Below, piece by piece: positions 49,844-57,515 of a DNA stretch of 64,000 nucleotides. The position numbers and the translations under genes were made by a program. The notes under the pieces were generated by a model. That model had not been told where the DNA came from. It ran no database searches and saw only the letters and a list, made by a program, of their open reading frames with translations. Each line of letters opens with the position of its first letter. The first letter of the stretch is position 1. The stretch comes from Roseivirga spongicola (GTDB taxonomy: Bacteria > Bacteroidota > Bacteroidia > Cytophagales > Cyclobacteriaceae). Location: contig NZ_LRPC01000028.1 in NCBI RefSeq assembly GCF_001592965.1, forward strand, positions 1,178,001 through 1,242,000, in the 5' to 3' direction.

Positions 49844-50695
49844 ATGAAAAACGAAACACCTTATAAGCCTAGCTCTGGTTTTGGAATGCTAGCCATAGCC
49901 TTCCTCATTTTTGCTGCCGGAGTAGCTGGTTTAGCCATCACTAGAAATCCATACTTTGGCATTCTATTCATTCTATTTCTGTTTATGCTTCCCGGATTTT
50001 TTGTGGTTCAACCCAATCAATCGAGGGTATTAATCTTCTTTGGCGACTACCGAGGCACTGCTAAAGAAAATGGCTTCTTCTGGGTTAATCCTTTCTTTAC
50101 CAAAAAGAAAATATCGCTTAGAGCACATAATTTCGATAGCGAAAGGGTAAAGGTGAATGACAAACTCGGGAACCCCATTCTCATTTCTGTGATTTTGGTT
50201 TGGCAGGTAGAAGAAACTTATAAAGCAGCTTTCGAGGTAAATGATTATACCCACTTCGTGCGTGTTCAGACGGATGCAGCGGTGAGAAAACTGGCCAATA
50301 CTTACGCCTATGACAACTTTGAAGATGACAGTGAAATCACGCTTCGATCTGGAATGGAAGAAGTAAATCATGACCTTGAAGGCGAGTTGTCTGAAAGGTT
50401 GGCTATAGCGGGCATTAAGGTAATTGAGGCAAGAATTGGTTACTTGGCCTATGCCGAAGAAATTGCGAGTGCCATGCTTCAAAGACAGCAGGCCACCGCC
50501 ATTGTTGCCGCTAGGTATAAGATTGTAGAAGGTGCTGTGGGCATGGTTGAATCTGCTCTTGAAGAGTTGAACAAGAAGCAGATTGTAGACCTAGATGAGG
50601 AAAAGAAGGCAGCCATGGTAAGCAACCTTATGGTGGTGCTTTGCTCGGACAAATCGGCCTCTCCGGTTGTTAATGCAGGAACACTAAATCATTAA
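49844..50695 (+). CDS. SPFH/prohibitin-domain membrane protein
   Basis: 283 residues. Two hydrophobic helices near 14-34 and 39-53, then an SPFH domain (about 57-230: V-V-Q-P-N-Q-S-R-V-L-I-F-F-G-D-Y, I-L-I-S-V-I-L-V-W-Q-V), and a helix with A-Y-A-E-E-I-A-S-A-M-L-Q-R-Q-Q-A-T-A. SPFH proteins form ring assemblies on membranes and guard or partition membrane proteins. It is the first of five genes (49844-51598) whose gaps are 0-3 bases. The small partners suggest an SPFH unit joined to a regulator. Confidence 0.88.
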   Translation: MKNETPYKPSSGFGMLAIAFLIFAAGVAGLAITRNPYFGILFILFLFMLPGFFVVQPNQSRVLIFFGDYRGTAKENGFFWVNPFFTKKKISLRAHNFDSERVKVNDKLGNPILISVILVWQVEETYKAAFEVNDYTHFVRVQTDAAVRKLANTYAYDNFEDDSEITLRSGMEEVNHDLEGELSERLAIAGIKVIEARIGYLAYAEEIASAMLQRQQATAIVAARYKIVEGAVGMVESALEELNKKQIVDLDEEKKAAMVSNLMVVLCSDKSASPVVNAGTLNH

Positions 50696-50698
50696 GCC

Positions 50699-50842
50699 AT
50701 GCAGTATAAAATCATTCAAAAAGGTCCGTTTGAAAAAGTGGAAAAGTTCGAAAAGCGATTGAATGAAATGGCTATGTCGGGCTGGAGAATTGTGACATCG
50801 CTGGGAGACTTTTATTTAGTGCTCGGCAAAGAGAAATATTGA
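50699..50842 (+). CDS. DUF4177-like mini-protein
   Basis: 47 residues from an ATG at 50699 to a TGA at 50842, 3 bases after the SPFH stop. It resembles DUF4177: an opening strand Y-K-I-I-Q-K-G-P-F, a helix E-K-R-L-N-E-M-A, then G-W-R-I-V-T-S-L-G-D and L-V-L-G-K-E. Such domains are small alpha/beta modules of unknown function. It is 2 bases before the Arc-like gene. Confidence 0.6.
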   Translation: MQYKIIQKGPFEKVEKFEKRLNEMAMSGWRIVTSLGDFYLVLGKEKY

Positions 50843-50844
50843 TT

Positions 50845-51006
50845 ATGCCAAAAAAGAAGCCTTTTGTATTGAGGTTAGATCCTGAAGTTCTTGCGGCTGT
50901 CGAAAAATGGGCAGCCGATGAGTTTCGTAGTACCAATGGCCAAATGGAATGGATTGTAAATAAAGCGCTTAAAGAAGCCAATAGACTCCCCAAAAAGAAA
51001 GATTAA
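50845..51006 (+). CDS. Arc-like ribbon-helix-helix DNA-binding protein
   Basis: 53 residues, ATG 50845 to TAA 51006. A basic N-terminus (P-K-K-K-P-F-V-L-R-L-D) forms the beta strand, and two helices (P-E-V-L-A-A-V-E-K-W-A-A and M-E-W-I-V-N-K-A-L-K-E-A) follow, the Arc/MetJ ribbon-helix-helix pattern. It may repress its own operon. Its stop shares one base with the zinc-ribbon gene's start. Confidence 0.7.
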   Translation: MPKKKPFVLRLDPEVLAAVEKWAADEFRSTNGQMEWIVNKALKEANRLPKKKD

Positions 51007-51218
51007 TGGAACACAGAAACTGGAAATGCCCAAAGTGTGAAAACCGAAGTTTTGAAACCGATTCAATTGCTACTACGGGCAGTGGCCTTAGTAAATTCTT
51101 CGACCTCCAAAACCGAAAATTTGCCACAATTAGCTGCACTCGATGCGGATACACAGAGATGTACAAAATGGGCAGATCTGGTACAATTTCGAATATTCTT
51201 GATTTTATTAGTACCTAA
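51006..51218 (+). CDS. Zinc-ribbon protein (nucleic-acid-binding type)
   Basis: 70 residues. It has C-P-K-C near 8-11 and C-T-R-C near 44-47, the two knuckles of a zinc ribbon, with W-K before the first. The rest (S-F-E-T-D-S-I-A-T-T-G-S-G-L-S-K-F-F-D) and the Y-T-E-M-Y-K end follow the layout of small stand-alone zinc ribbons that are predicted to bind nucleic acid. It shares one base with each neighbour (Arc-like gene before, SdpI gene after). Confidence 0.75.
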   Translation: MEHRNWKCPKCENRSFETDSIATTGSGLSKFFDLQNRKFATISCTRCGYTEMYKMGRSGTISNILDFIST

Positions 51219-51598
51219 TGGAAAAGTCAGAGTTTATTTTGGTTCACATGATTATGGCCTCATCGACCATACTTCCAGCCTTTTTAATGCACTTTATAGA
51301 TATTGACGAACCCAACAAACTGGTGGGCTACAGAACGAAATGGTCTATGAAAAGCGAAGAAACCTGGAAGTTTGCCCAAAAATACAGCTCCAAACTCATG
51401 TGGTGGGCAGCAGCCATTAGTATAACCGTTCAGGTTTTCTCAGTATTCATTTTTGAGAGAGAAACCAGCATTATTGTAGCAGTAGCGGTTTTCACAGTTG
51501 CCATGATGGCTGCCATTGTAATAACCGAAAGGCAATTAAGGCTTAGGTTTAACAAAGATGGCACGCCAAAAAGCACTGAACACGAAGACCTAATCTAG
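51218..51598 (+). CDS. SdpI-family membrane protein
   Basis: 126 residues with three hydrophobic segments: residues 5-27, 60-80 and 83-102. The SdpI signature is V-G-Y-R-T-K-W-S-M-K-S-E-E-T-W-K-F-A-Q-K near 37-56. SdpI of Bacillus subtilis gives immunity to the SdpC toxin and signals to its repressor. No toxin gene is seen. It ends the five-gene SPFH operon and overlaps the convergent GT39 gene by 9 bases. Confidence 0.82.
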   Translation: MEKSEFILVHMIMASSTILPAFLMHFIDIDEPNKLVGYRTKWSMKSEETWKFAQKYSSKLMWWAAAISITVQVFSVFIFERETSIIVAVAVFTVAMMAAIVITERQLRLRFNKDGTPKSTEHEDLI

Positions 51599-53290
51599 CT
51601 CAAGCTCATATTTCTTAGAGTTAATTGGCGGCTCTATTCCTTCTACCTGAATGGAAAAACGAAGGTGATACACGCCCTCCTCTTCCAGCTGAGGCTGGTT
51701 GATAGATACTTCCAACTCTAACTCCTCTTCAGAGGCCATCCTTTGGTTTAGCACCTTAAGTTGCTGCAAACCAACTGGCCTCAACCCTTTAAGAAAATGT
51801 GCATTGAGCACAACCTTTCTATCACCTAGAGACGCAAAGTCTACAGTTCTATCGTACTTATTGGTGAGTTTCAACTTTAATGTGGCCGAACCTGCTTCCA
51901 ACAACTCTACTCGTTCTTCATCAACAACTTCTACCTGCACCTTTCTAAAGCTTCTGAAATCTTCAATAACCCTGTAGTGGATGCCCTTGCCAATGCTGGT
52001 CTCAAAGTCTGCATAGCGAGTGGTATCTCTTTTCCGGTTGATTTGGAACACTCTTTTCCCTTGTAAATTTTCTTCCAAATCCATCAGGTCATGCTGCGTT
52101 TCTCTATAGTCGAAAGTATTGTAGCAGTGTACAATATCGCCTGTGAGCCAAGCGTATCTAGAGGCTCTTTCATAATGATTGTTGAACATAATTGGCAAGC
52201 CTCCACTCAGTTCTTGAACCTCATCGGCCCATGAGTCCCAACCATGGAGCACATCCCAGCCTTCAGTCCACTTTTCTGGCAGAAAATCATGAGCTAAATA
52301 CACTCTGGCTGGAATAATCAGAATTACTGAAATGATCATCAACTTCTTGGTAATTCTCCTCCACTTCTGATGCTCAGCAATATATTCATGCCCCAAAATG
52401 AGCAAAGGTACGAGCATTATGCTCGTCCAATGTTTATGAAATTCAACTTTAAAGGTTGAAATAAGAAAGAATACAAACACCCCAACCAGACAAAACCTCA
52501 AAGCTCTTCTGAAGTCTGAAGTGTGCTTGTTAAGAATTGAACCTCCAATGAGCATAACACCAACTAATGGCCCAAAAACTATAGGCTGAATGCCGATATA
52601 GTAGGCTATAGTTTCCCAGCTAAAGCCCATATCTATTCTGTTATAGAGATGGAATTTTATGGTCGCAAACTCATTCTGATATTGCCAGATGGTGTGCGGT
52701 ATCATCAAAACGGTGGTAAATAAAACCACTAGCCAGAAAGACTTCTTCAGGAACATTTTAGGGTTCGAAGCAACCGTGAAAATGACCATCAAAAAGCCGT
52801 GGTGCTTACTCAACATTATTCCTGCAATAGAAATAGCCAAAAAGAATATCGTTTTAAGATTATCGTCATTCAAATACTTCTTGTAGAAGTAAAAGAACAT
52901 GGCTACAAATAATAAAAGCGGAACATCTGTTTTCACATGATAAGCCCCTACGTGAATCATTATAGAAGCAATGGCTAGCCAGATAAACAGGTTGTCATCC
53001 TTTTTTAGCAGAGTTTTGCGCACCACAATGAGCGTTAGAATATTGCCAACTAACATCCCCAACCTCAGGCCAAAAGGGTTGCTGAACATCCAGTAAAAAG
53101 GAGCTGTAAAGAATCCTACCATTGGAGGGTGGTCTAGATAACCCCAAGCAGGATACTGAGAAAAAAGCCAATAATATGCCTCTTCACCATTTACCTCAAT
53201 TAGGGCATTGAAAACGCCACAGAAGACAAACCAAAGTAGAAGAAACAGTGGAAACGGATTCTTCTTGTAGTTGAAATATTCTTTGATCAT
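51590..53290 (-). CDS. Family 39 glycosyltransferase-like membrane protein
   Basis: 566 residues. About ten helices fill residues 12-335, with the family's N-G-E-E-A-Y-Y-W acidic loop near 34-41, Y-L-D-H-P-P-M-V-G-F near 52-61, and H-V-K-T-D-V-P-L-L-L near 116-125. The last 200 residues are a soluble beta-rich domain. GT39/ArnT-like enzymes move sugars from polyprenyl phosphate to lipid A, proteins or glycans in the periplasm. It diverges from gtrA, whose family flips polyprenyl-linked sugars, so the pair may act together. Confidence 0.85.
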   Translation of the reverse strand: MIKEYFNYKKNPFPLFLLLWFVFCGVFNALIEVNGEEAYYWLFSQYPAWGYLDHPPMVGFFTAPFYWMFSNPFGLRLGMLVGNILTLIVVRKTLLKKDDNLFIWLAIASIMIHVGAYHVKTDVPLLLFVAMFFYFYKKYLNDDNLKTIFFLAISIAGIMLSKHHGFLMVIFTVASNPKMFLKKSFWLVVLFTTVLMIPHTIWQYQNEFATIKFHLYNRIDMGFSWETIAYYIGIQPIVFGPLVGVMLIGGSILNKHTSDFRRALRFCLVGVFVFFLISTFKVEFHKHWTSIMLVPLLILGHEYIAEHQKWRRITKKLMIISVILIIPARVYLAHDFLPEKWTEGWDVLHGWDSWADEVQELSGGLPIMFNNHYERASRYAWLTGDIVHCYNTFDYRETQHDLMDLEENLQGKRVFQINRKRDTTRYADFETSIGKGIHYRVIEDFRSFRKVQVEVVDEERVELLEAGSATLKLKLTNKYDRTVDFASLGDRKVVLNAHFLKGLRPVGLQQLKVLNQRMASEEELELEVSINQPQLEEEGVYHLRFSIQVEGIEPPINSKKYELELD

Positions 53291-53379
53291 CGAAGAAATT
53301 TAAGATGGCAAAACTAAGGTTTTTTAAGAACATCAAATCTTCTGCATATTTGTAGCTGTGCTAATTCACTTTTATCTAA

Positions 53380-53760
53380 ATGACTGAAGTCTTTTTCAAG
53401 TTTATCCGATTCTGTGTTGTAGGCTTCTCGGGTCTTTTAATAGACTATTCCCTTACCTACGTGGGCAAGGAGAAAATGAAAATGAATAAATATGTGGCCA
53501 ACGGAATTGGCTTTCTATGTGCAGCAACTACTAACTTCTTACTGAACCAGTATTGGACTTTTGAAGACAAAAATCCCGATGACTTCATTCAGTTTTCCCA
53601 ATACCTTTCTATTGCCTTAATAGGTCTAGGCATTAACACCTTGGTTATTTACCTTTTAGTGAATAAGAAAGACATGAATTTCTATCTCGCTAAACTCATT
53701 GCCATTGGTGTAGCTATAATCTGGAATTTCACGGCCAACTATAACTTCACTTTCGCCTAG
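53380..53760 (+). CDS. GtrA-family membrane protein
   Basis: 126 residues and four helices: F-C-V-V-G-F-S-G-L-L-I-D-Y near 12-24, G-I-G-F-L-C-A-A-T-T-N-F near 42-53, then 73-92 and 101-120. Q-Y-W-T-F-E-D near 58-64 and N-Y-N-F-T-F at the end are typical of GtrA. These proteins probably help flip undecaprenyl-phosphate sugars across the inner membrane. It diverges from the GT39 gene. Confidence 0.9.
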   Translation: MTEVFFKFIRFCVVGFSGLLIDYSLTYVGKEKMKMNKYVANGIGFLCAATTNFLLNQYWTFEDKNPDDFIQFSQYLSIALIGLGINTLVIYLLVNKKDMNFYLAKLIAIGVAIIWNFTANYNFTFA

Positions 53761-53863
53761 ATTTTAGGCTGAAATTAACATCCTATAATTTCTATAGAGT
53801 TTTTGAACTTTGTGTCTCTGCTTACGTTTGAGCTAGCAGTTATTCAATCTAAAAAACACAATT

Positions 53864-54499
53864 ATGGCAATCAGATTAGGAGACATAGCTCCAGATTTTA
53901 CAGCAGAGACAACAGAAGGAACCATCAACTTTCACGAGTGGCTGGGCGATGGCTGGGGACTTTTATTTTCTCATCCGGCAGACTACACACCCGTATGTAC
54001 TACCGAGCTGGGCAGAACTGCGCAACTAAAAAGTGAATTCGAGAAGCGAGGTGTAAAAGCCATTGCTGTTTCAGTAGATGGTCTAGAATCTCATAAAGGG
54101 TGGATCAACGACATCAACGAAACCCAGAACACTTCGGTAAACTTTCCAATTATTGCCGATGAAGATAGAAATGTGGCAACACTTTACGACATGATTCACC
54201 CCAATGCGAATGATACGCTTACGGTGCGTTCGGTATTTGTAATTGGGCCAGACAAGAAAGTGAAGTTAACGCTTACCTACCCTGCATCAACAGGAAGAAA
54301 CTTCTTGGAGATTCTAAGAGTAATAGACTCCCTTCAGCTTACGGCTAATCATAGCGTAGCCACACCGGCAGATTGGAAAAATGGTGAAGATGTAGTGGTT
54401 TCTCCGGCCATTAAAACAGAAGACATCCCAGCCAAATTCCCTAAAGGGCATAAGGTCATCAAACCTTATTTGAGAACTACACCTCAGCCGAATAAATAG
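53864..54499 (+). CDS. 1-Cys peroxiredoxin (Prx6 type)
   Basis: 211 residues. The peroxidatic Cys is C45 in H-P-A-D-Y-T-P-V-C-T-T-E; no other Cys exists in the protein, which fits the 1-Cys group. The long C-terminal arm (V-A-T-P-A-D-W-K-N-G-E-D, then P-Y-L-R-T-T-P) is the Prx6/AhpC-TSA extension used in dimers. It reduces peroxides in the cytoplasm with an outside thiol donor. It is a single gene; 3' of it is a palindromic repeat. Confidence 0.92.
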   Translation: MAIRLGDIAPDFTAETTEGTINFHEWLGDGWGLLFSHPADYTPVCTTELGRTAQLKSEFEKRGVKAIAVSVDGLESHKGWINDINETQNTSVNFPIIADEDRNVATLYDMIHPNANDTLTVRSVFVIGPDKKVKLTLTYPASTGRNFLEILRVIDSLQLTANHSVATPADWKNGEDVVVSPAIKTEDIPAKFPKGHKVIKPYLRTTPQPNK

Positions 54500-54528
54500 T
54501 TAGGAAATAATATTGCAGATTTAAAGGA

Positions 54529-54666
54529 GGCTGTCTCAAAAGCTAATTGTCATTCCCGACTTCGTCCTGACATATCGGGAGGGAATCTCCCTAGACTGGC
54601 TTTACAGGCCGAAAGAGGTTCTCAGTCAAACTAAGAATGACGAAAATAGTAGCTTTTGAGACAGCC
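54529..54666. repeat. Palindromic intergenic repeat with CTGTCTCA arms (copy B)
   Basis: A perfect 16-bp inverted repeat, GGCTGTCTCAAAAGCT at 54529-54544 and AGCTTTTGAGACAGCC at 54651-54666, encloses 106 bases with an inner CATTCCCGA...TCGGGAGGGAATCT palindrome (near 54551-54587). Arms, spacing and inner palindrome match the element at 45972-46110. It fills most of the gap 54500-54734. Confidence 0.8.
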
Positions 54667-54734
54667 TTCTTATTCCTAGCTTTTTCTTACCTAGATCTTT
54701 TGTATATATTTAGCCAAGACAATAAACACAAAAC

Positions 54735-55094
54735 ATGGATCCTTTCAGTCAAATCTTCCCTAACCCAACAAATAATTACCCTAACCTATTTATTCAATTA
54801 GTCATCTCCCTTTTAATACTTTACCTGGGTATTTCTGTTGTTAACTATTTGACAAAAAAGAGAACTGATGAATCAGTATCTTTTGGATTAGACATGAAGA
54901 ATTTACTTGGCCTATTCTTTAAAATCTTTATTTGGAGCGGCTTTGGTTTCGTCTTATCGAACATCATCTATCTTGCTCTTCTAGGTTCAATGCAACAAAA
55001 ACAAAGCGACCCAGACTGGACAAACCTAAGCTTTGGTATCATCCTAATATTCATCGGTCTAGGAATGAAATCAGCAAAAAAGAGACTTATTTAA
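54735..55094 (+). CDS. Small membrane protein of unknown function
   Basis: 119 residues with three hydrophobic helices (19-37, 57-84 and 98-112) and Lys-rich loops (T-K-K-R-T-D-E, S-A-K-K-R-L-I). No motif is recognised. Its stop overlaps the convergent DUF4197 gene by 8 bases. Confidence 0.55.
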   Translation: MDPFSQIFPNPTNNYPNLFIQLVISLLILYLGISVVNYLTKKRTDESVSFGLDMKNLLGLFFKIFIWSGFGFVLSNIIYLALLGSMQQKQSDPDWTNLSFGIILIFIGLGMKSAKKRLI

Positions 55095-55791
55095 ACACCT
55101 TCTTCAACAACTCAGTGGTTCTTGCTGCTGGGTTTTGACGTATGTTTAACTCCTCGTTGGCAATCATTACAAATAATCCATCAATGGCCTTTTGGGTAAC
55201 ATAAGCCGTTAAATCAGTTTCAACTTTCTTTACAAAAGGGATTTTGTTGTAAGTACCCATTACATCTCCCCAATATTTAGTGGCATTTACTTTTTGCAAA
55301 CTACTATTGATTATTGGACTAAACTTAGCTGTCAACTCAGCCGTGGTGGTCCTTTCCAAAAACCTAGTGGCTGCATCTTGTTCTCCCTTCACTATGTTAA
55401 TGGCATCCTGAATAGTCAAAGCTTTAATAGCGGTAATGAAAATATCCTTGGCTTCTGAGGCCGCATCTTCTGCAGCTCTGTTCAAGGACTCCACCGCTTC
55501 ATCTACCTGATTACCCAGCCCAATGGCTCTCAGTTTTTGCTCCACATTTTCAGCTTCTGGTGGAAAAGGGATTTTTATTTCTGGATTCTTCAGATAACCA
55601 TCTACCTGCGAAACAACACTCACTCCCTTTACCGTTCCCTGTTCTAGGGCCTGTTTCAAAGCATTGGCAGCTTCCTCTTTAGTAAATGCGGCATCTCCTC
55701 CCAACAGTCCTTTAGCTTTTTGAAGAATCTGCGCCTGCGAAGAACAACTCATTACCAACAGACTCATTAGAACAAAGTATAAATTTCTCAT
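55087..55791 (-). CDS. DUF4197 lipoprotein
   Basis: 234 residues. The signal ends L-V-M-S-C with Cys 16. The mature part is mostly helical: E-A-A-N-A-L-K-Q-A-L-E-Q-G near 40-52, I-Q-D-A-I-N-I-V-K-G near 127-136, and a run ending A-R-T-T-E-L-L-K-K-V-F. This is the DUF4197 family of periplasmic lipoproteins, whose role is unknown. Confidence 0.85.
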   Translation of the reverse strand: MRNLYFVLMSLLVMSCSSQAQILQKAKGLLGGDAAFTKEEAANALKQALEQGTVKGVSVVSQVDGYLKNPEIKIPFPPEAENVEQKLRAIGLGNQVDEAVESLNRAAEDAASEAKDIFITAIKALTIQDAINIVKGEQDAATRFLERTTTAELTAKFSPIINSSLQKVNATKYWGDVMGTYNKIPFVKKVETDLTAYVTQKAIDGLFVMIANEELNIRQNPAARTTELLKKVFK

Positions 55792-56161
55792 AGATATGCA
55801 GTTTTATGTATAGGTAACGAATAGGAAGTGAAAAGTTGGAAGTGAAAAATGAAATTTATGTTAAACAGTTTTCTACTCGTTCTGCAAACCAAGTAATTCT
55901 ACGCTTACCCATCAGACCAAACTGCCTTAAAATTGTATACTAATTCAACACACACCATACCGTTACCCAGAGGTAGACTACTACCTGAAAAGCGACTCCT
56001 AACTGGAGTCGCTTTTGAATTTCTCACACCTCGTTTCTTACAAGAATGCTGCTCTTGCTCCTTCTTTGCGCCCATCCTAGCTTTTCGAATCAATTGATCT
56101 ATGGTTAGTTACAACCAAATTAAAAGCTTTAGTGTCAAAACAGTAAAGACAGACATTAAGC
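55792..56161. other. Intergenic region with one strong hairpin
   Basis: No convincing gene is present. A perfect 12-bp hairpin AAAAGCGACTCC / GGAGTCGCTTTT lies at 55988-56016 with a 5-base loop, but with only weak T-runs. It may end a transcript or belong to an RNA leader. A 62-codon minus-strand frame (55905-56093) is not protein-like. Confidence 0.5.
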
Positions 56162-56845
56162 ATGAGATACGTTATTTTTACCCTCCTTCTACTAGCTTCT
56201 CTTGAAGCTTTCTCTCAAGACAAGAATATTCGATTAGGTTTTCAGTTTTCTGGTGAAAATATATCTGGAGATGGTTTTCTGGCCACAAGAGAAAGCGCCT
56301 TGAACACCAATATTGCAAGAGATGAATTTAACTTCTCTACCGGCCTAACGGCCAATTTTCTTACCAACTCTAGCTTCAGTTTTCAAACTGGGCTGCTCTA
56401 TTCAAAAAAGGATATTACAACCTATGAGTACTGTGTATCGTGTTTTGCTTACTACGGACAGGTAAATCAGAGGGCACTATTTCTATCTTATGTACCTATT
56501 CCTAAAGAAATAAACCAACGATTTCTATCCATTCCATTCTTAGTTCGTTTTGAAGACAGAGGAGCTAAACTTGCTCCCATTTTTGAAGCAGGCATCTACA
56601 ATAACTTTCTCCTATCTGACAATGACTTTGAGGAAACAAAAAGTGCCTTTATGGAAGCTGCTGCAGGACTAGGATTAAGCTATAGGCTGAACAAGCAAAT
56701 GAGAGTAGAATTTAAATACAGTTACAGACAGTCCATTACAAGTATATTTGAAAGCCCCGTACAGTCTTGGAGTAACGATGACTCTGACCCTAATAAGCTA
56801 AAAACTCAAAGCTTTCAACTTGGATTAAACTACCTATTGAAATAA
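56162..56845 (+). CDS. Outer-membrane beta-barrel protein (porin-like)
   Basis: 227 residues with a signal peptide ending A-F-S-Q (residue 19). The mature protein alternates strands with aromatic girdles (G-F-Q-F-S-G, F-S-F-Q-T-G-L-L-Y, M-R-V-E-F-K-Y-S-Y, F-Q-L-G-L-N-Y). It ends N-Y-L-L-K. This is the PorT-like eight-strand barrel type. A C-V-S-C pair (near 95-98) could form a disulfide in a loop. Role unknown. Confidence 0.75.
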   Translation: MRYVIFTLLLLASLEAFSQDKNIRLGFQFSGENISGDGFLATRESALNTNIARDEFNFSTGLTANFLTNSSFSFQTGLLYSKKDITTYEYCVSCFAYYGQVNQRALFLSYVPIPKEINQRFLSIPFLVRFEDRGAKLAPIFEAGIYNNFLLSDNDFEETKSAFMEAAAGLGLSYRLNKQMRVEFKYSYRQSITSIFESPVQSWSNDDSDPNKLKTQSFQLGLNYLLK

Positions 56846-56879
56846 GGTAAATTCGTTTAGCCGAGAGATGACAACCTCC

Positions 56880-57140
56880 TTACTCAGCTCCATCGCTAGA
56901 ACCCAATAAGAGCACCTTCTGATTTTCTGTAATGGCATCAACCATTTTGGTGTAACTGATGCGCTGTCCTGAACTCTTAGAAACATAGAAGTACTCCAAA
57001 CCTTCTAATTCCACCACGCATTCGCCCAATTCATAGCGAAGCGATTTCACCACAGACCCTTCTACAATAGGGTTATTGTTGAGGTCTAAAAGTTTGGGAG
57101 GAGTTGGCTCCTTGGGTTTCTTTTTGAACAGTCCGAACAT
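56880..57140 (-). CDS. Small conserved protein of unknown function
   Basis: 86 residues. A basic start (F-G-L-F-K-K-K-P-K-E-P) is followed by beta-strands (V-V-K-S-L-R-Y-E-L-G-E-C-V-V-E-L) and an acidic end (S-S-D-G-A-E). No signal peptide or motif is visible. It may be a small peripheral membrane or ribosome-linked protein. The convergent barrel gene ends 35 bases away. Confidence 0.5.
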   Translation of the reverse strand: MFGLFKKKPKEPTPPKLLDLNNNPIVEGSVVKSLRYELGECVVELEGLEYFYVSKSSGQRISYTKMVDAITENQKVLLLGSSDGAE

Positions 57141-57215
57141 AGCTTGTATTTAAACTCTAAATATAGAAGGTGTTTTGGAATTCTACCACGTCATTCTGCA
57201 GTTGAAAGCCATCAA

Positions 57216-57420
57216 AAAGGCCTCACCCCAACCCCTCTCCTTGGAGAGGGGCTTTAGCCACTGCTAGTTCAAACTAAACAGTCCAAACTAGCAGGCTGCT
57301 AAGCCTTCCCCCTTGGGGGAAGGTTTGGATGGGGGCTCTTTCCCATCATCCCCACGAAAGCGAAGTTCTGCATTGGTTGACATTTTTTTCTGAGAGATTC
57401 CTGCCTTCGCAGGAATGACA
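57216..57420. repeat. Composite array of short palindromic repeats before leuS
   Basis: Three perfect hairpins lie in this stretch: CCCCTCTCC/GGAGAGGGG (57232-57251), CCTTCCCCC/GGGGGAAGG (57304-57323) and ATTCCTGC/GCAGGAAT (57397-57416). A weaker CTGCTAGTT/AACTAGCAG pair spans 57261-57294. The texts CCTCACCCCAACCCC and GGTTTGGATGGGGGC are typical of dispersed repeats in Bacteroidota genomes. No gene is present in the gap 57141-57515. Confidence 0.7.
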
Positions 57421-57452
57421 GCCTTATGGTTGACTAATATTCCCAAAAACCA

Positions 57453-57482
57453 TTTTCTAAGCATTGAAAAACACTAATTTTG
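57453..57482 (+). promoter_or_regulatory. Probable promoter of leuS
   Basis: An exact TAnnTTTG box (TAATTTTG, 57475-57482) lies 33 bases before the ATG, with a loose TTTTC -33 element at 57453-57457. Confidence 0.4.
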
Positions 57483-57515
57483 CAGGCTTTACTAAGAACA
57501 ATCGGTTAAACGGCA

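Noticed and set aside
55905-56093. 62-codon minus-strand frame
   Set aside because: No start context, an odd composition, and it crosses the strong hairpin at 55988-56016; it is more likely noncoding.
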